The notes under the pieces are model-generated. The model made no database searches. It saw only the letters and a list, made by a program, of their open reading frames with translations, and was not told the origin of the DNA. A program made the position numbers and the translations under genes. Source: Terriglobia bacterium (GTDB lineage Bacteria > Acidobacteriota > Terriglobia > Terriglobales > Acidobacteriaceae). From it: a stretch of 33,848 nt of DNA. The first letter of the stretch is position 1. The number at the start of each line of letters is the position of its first letter. Positions 31,783 through 33,848 of this stretch are shown here, piece by piece. The stretch is taken from assembly GCA_020073285.1 (NCBI GenBank), contig JAIQFM010000030.1, positions 1 to 33,848 of the forward strand, written 5' to 3'.

Positions 31783-31806
31783 GCCGCGGGCGCCCTCGCC
31801 CGCGGC
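31783..31806. repeat. GCCCTC-loop hairpin 2
   Basis: GCCGCGGGC (31783-31791) pairs with GCCCGCGGC (31798-31806) around the same GCCCTC loop as hairpin 1, 28 bp away. The stem sequence differs, with only the loop-proximal GGC/GCC pairs shared. The pair lies in the convergent gap between alr and the Ig-like gene. Confidence 0.7.
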
Positions 31807-31830
31807 AACCATAGCGATTCGGAATTACCT

Positions 31831-33848
31831 TCACTGGCGCTCAATGAAGAGCAGAACCGGCTTCGTATCATCGGGGTTGACGGTTGAAATCGCGACCCAA
31901 CGGTCCGGCGAAATCGCCCAAAACACCAGGTTCCGCGCCACCGAAGGCGGCGTTGTATTCAGAACTAGAGTCCCTCGCCCATTGCTGGCAACCGTCACCG
32001 CGGCGGTCAAACTAAGCGGCGACGGCCCTGAGCCGGCATTCACGTAAAGCACTGCGATCCCATTCCCGTTCTCGTCAAGGGTCATCCAGCCGGCACTGTT
32101 CTCCACTTGTGGCATCGCCGGTGGCCCGGTGTTGAGCAGGTAAGTGCCCGCCATAGCGGCAACGCTGAAGGGCCCGCCGCTTTGCGGCTCGAATGCCCCG
32201 AACGCGGCGCCGTCCGCATCGGGAGTCATGAAGTAGCCTTCATTCTCAGCTACTAAGTAAGCGATTGTGGCGGCGTTCCCGTAGTATCCACCCTTGAGTC
32301 CGGGCTCAATGCTCCACGTCGCGCGGCCATTTGCCGAAACCGAGTAGGTGCCGGTGAAGGTCGCATTGAGGGTAATAAGCGGGCCGGAAAACTCCACACT
32401 GTTGCCGACGTTTTGATCGAGGGTCGTTGTTCGCGCGCCGGATCCGTTCGGCGCCATCTGTCCGAGGCGTACCATCGGGGCATCAATCCCAAACTCAAAC
32501 ATGTCCGCGTTCGTCAGGTCGAAAACGAACGGCGAGTTGAGCGACGCGTTTGTAAACGCGCCCGCATTCTCTTGCAAGCGAATCTCGCCGCTGAGGGTAG
32601 GAATCAGCAGGCCGCCAATGAATCCGCGGGCATCGGTTTGCACAAGAAGCAACCGAGTCTCCGAAATAGTGTAGTACGCAAAGTGATACGTAGCAGTCGC
32701 GCCGGTGCCCACCGTCAACTCAGCCGTCCCGCGTCCCGTGCTTGCGTCCGGCGCACCAAACTTGCCGGATAAGGGGACTGTATTGGGGAACTTCGCCGTA
32801 TTGGAAGTAATGTCCCAGCTCAGATCGATGATGCTGTCTTGGGGTGATCCCGTGCCCGTGATGATGATGCTGTCATTGGATGTTCCCGTGCCCGTGCGGA
32901 TATGTCCCAGCGCCGCCACGTGACTCCCGGTCGCCTCGCCATAAACTGCAATGACGCGGTCGCCTTCCACGGGAGACAAATTGAAGGAATTCGTGTCCCG
33001 TCTCGCCATGTAGCCGGACGATCCACGGTGCTCATTGCCGGGGGGAACCGTGCTCTCAGCAAATCTCGCCGTTGCCCCGGCAGCATCGACGGAGACGATG
33101 TACATAAATGTGGCCGACCCGGCGCGGATCGTCATGATCCCGTGCCCGTCAGGCTGGATGTTATAGGTGCCGGAGATCGCTTGCGCCACGTCGGCGGCTG
33201 CTCCTCGGTTCGCGTCCCACACCCCGGTGAGACCTCCATTGCCATCGGCAGTGAACTGTCCTGCGATAGCTTCCATGATCCCGTTCCACCAGCCGTTGAT
33301 CAGGAACGCGTATTTCCCTTCCAACAGGAAAGGATTGGCAGACACGGTAAGGGTCACCCGCGCTATTTGATTGACGTCGGTGACCGAGGTCGCCATCAGC
33401 GTCACCGTATGGGGCGAAGGCTCCGCCGCGGGCGCGTGATACGCCACCGAGGTACCGGTTACGTTCGCCAATGTCCCGCAGCTATCACCCGAACAGCCCG
33501 CGCCCGACAACGTCCACGTCACACCCGCATTTTTCGGATCGTGGTCCAGCGTGGCCGTGAAGCTCCGCGTTGCCCCGGGCATAACGTTACCCGGCACGTT
33601 GGGAGCAACCGAAACGGATACCGGCCTGAGCGCAAGATTAACCGTGGCCGTTTTTGTCGGGTCCGCCCGAGATGTGGCCGTAATCGTGACTGCCGCTGCG
33701 CTCGCAATCATCGAAGGCGCGGCATATACCCCGCTGTCACTGATGGTGCCACATGCTGATGTGCAGCCGGAGAGACCCCAAGTGACCGCGGTATCCGATG
33801 CGTTGGTGACCGTCGCTGTGAACTGGTATGTCTCCGAAGCGCCAAGAT
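31831..33848 (-). CDS. Large Ig-like / beta-repeat extracellular protein (N-terminus beyond right edge)
   Basis: The frame is open to the right edge, so only the C-terminal 672 residues are seen. Two bacterial Ig-like modules come first: ETYQFTATVTNASDTAVTWGL with a CTSACGT loop, and GATRSFTATLDHDPKNAGVTWTL with CSGDSCGTL. Each ends VTITATS or VTLMATS. From about 33350 leftward there are repeated beta modules (EGKYAFLINGWWNG, GQFTADGNGGLTGVWDANRG; SLNSPFVFDLT; MAGTYLLNTG, MTLDENGNG), an acidobacterial surface-protein pattern. A small internal duplication reads GTGTSNDSII and GTGSPQDSII. Probably exported, though the signal peptide lies outside the window. Ligand and role are unknown. Confidence 0.8.
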   Translation of the reverse strand, partial: LGASETYQFTATVTNASDTAVTWGLSGCTSACGTISDSGVYAAPSMIASAAAVTITATSRADPTKTATVNLALRPVSVSVAPNVPGNVMPGATRSFTATLDHDPKNAGVTWTLSGAGCSGDSCGTLANVTGTSVAYHAPAAEPSPHTVTLMATSVTDVNQIARVTLTVSANPFLLEGKYAFLINGWWNGIMEAIAGQFTADGNGGLTGVWDANRGAAADVAQAISGTYNIQPDGHGIMTIRAGSATFMYIVSVDAAGATARFAESTVPPGNEHRGSSGYMARRDTNSFNLSPVEGDRVIAVYGEATGSHVAALGHIRTGTGTSNDSIIITGTGSPQDSIIDLSWDITSNTAKFPNTVPLSGKFGAPDASTGRGTAELTVGTGATATYHFAYYTISETRLLLVQTDARGFIGGLLIPTLSGEIRLQENAGAFTNASLNSPFVFDLTNADMFEFGIDAPMVRLGQMAPNGSGARTTTLDQNVGNSVEFSGPLITLNATFTGTYSVSANGRATWSIEPGLKGGYYGNAATIAYLVAENEGYFMTPDADGAAFGAFEPQSGGPFSVAAMAGTYLLNTGPPAMPQVENSAGWMTLDENGNGIAVLYVNAGSGPSPLSLTAAVTVASNGRGTLVLNTTPPSVARNLVFWAISPDRWVAISTVNPDDTKPVLLFIERQ

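Overview
The window looks like a chromosomal segment of an uncultured, GC-rich Acidobacteriota bacterium (Terriglobia / Korobacter-like). Three things suggest this: the housekeeping proteins, the many families of inverted intergenic repeats typical of such genomes (CACAGAG-type, ATCTGCGTTCATC-type, CCGTCCCTACGGG-type, the repeat translated as HPERSER-like peptides, and GCCCTC-loop hairpins), and the Ig-like/beta-repeat secreted protein at the right edge. The assignment rests on pattern recognition, not on a search.

Layout. (1) 1-7131, + strand: the downstream end of a phage-derived particle cluster. It holds a major capsid protein (cut by the left edge), a head-tail connector, a small structural protein, a tail-terminator-like protein, a tube-like protein, a 770-aa tail/baseplate-like protein, a coiled-coil/TM protein, a glucosaminidase endolysin and a small hydrophobic protein. 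There is no tape-measure gene, and chromosomal-type repeats lie between the structural genes. (2) 7226-14630, mostly - strand: a 2-oxoacid dehydrogenase locus read right to left as lpd, hicA, hicB, lipB, E1-alpha, E1-beta, E2. A Phd/YefM-RelE/ParE toxin-antitoxin (TA) pair is inserted in the opposite orientation between the E1 genes. The locus therefore carries the enzyme, its lipoate attachment enzyme, its E3 and two TA pairs. (3) 14772-18646, - strand: a secreted CocE/NonD-type hydrolase, hemB and a bactofilin. (4) 18890-26471, + strand: mutS2, a beta-carbonic anhydrase, a small unknown protein, dnaG and rpoD. (5) 26472-28545: an AT-richer stretch with a MazEF-like pair, then about 1 kb without a convincing gene but with strong hairpins. 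(6) 28546-31692: dnaB, a small membrane protein on the - strand, and alr. (7) 31831-33848, - strand: the C-terminal part of a large Ig-like surface/secreted protein that runs off the right edge.

The most unusual signal is repeat biology. Arrays of 7-bp words, arranged as facing complementary arms that can form long hairpins, recur with different words at many sites. Several abut start codons (connector, 770-aa tail gene, mutS2, dnaG). One such array is translated in frame inside DnaG, giving a 7-residue RPST repeat. Other repeat families appear as in-frame insertions inside LipB and MutS2. Three TA pairs sit directly beside housekeeping genes.
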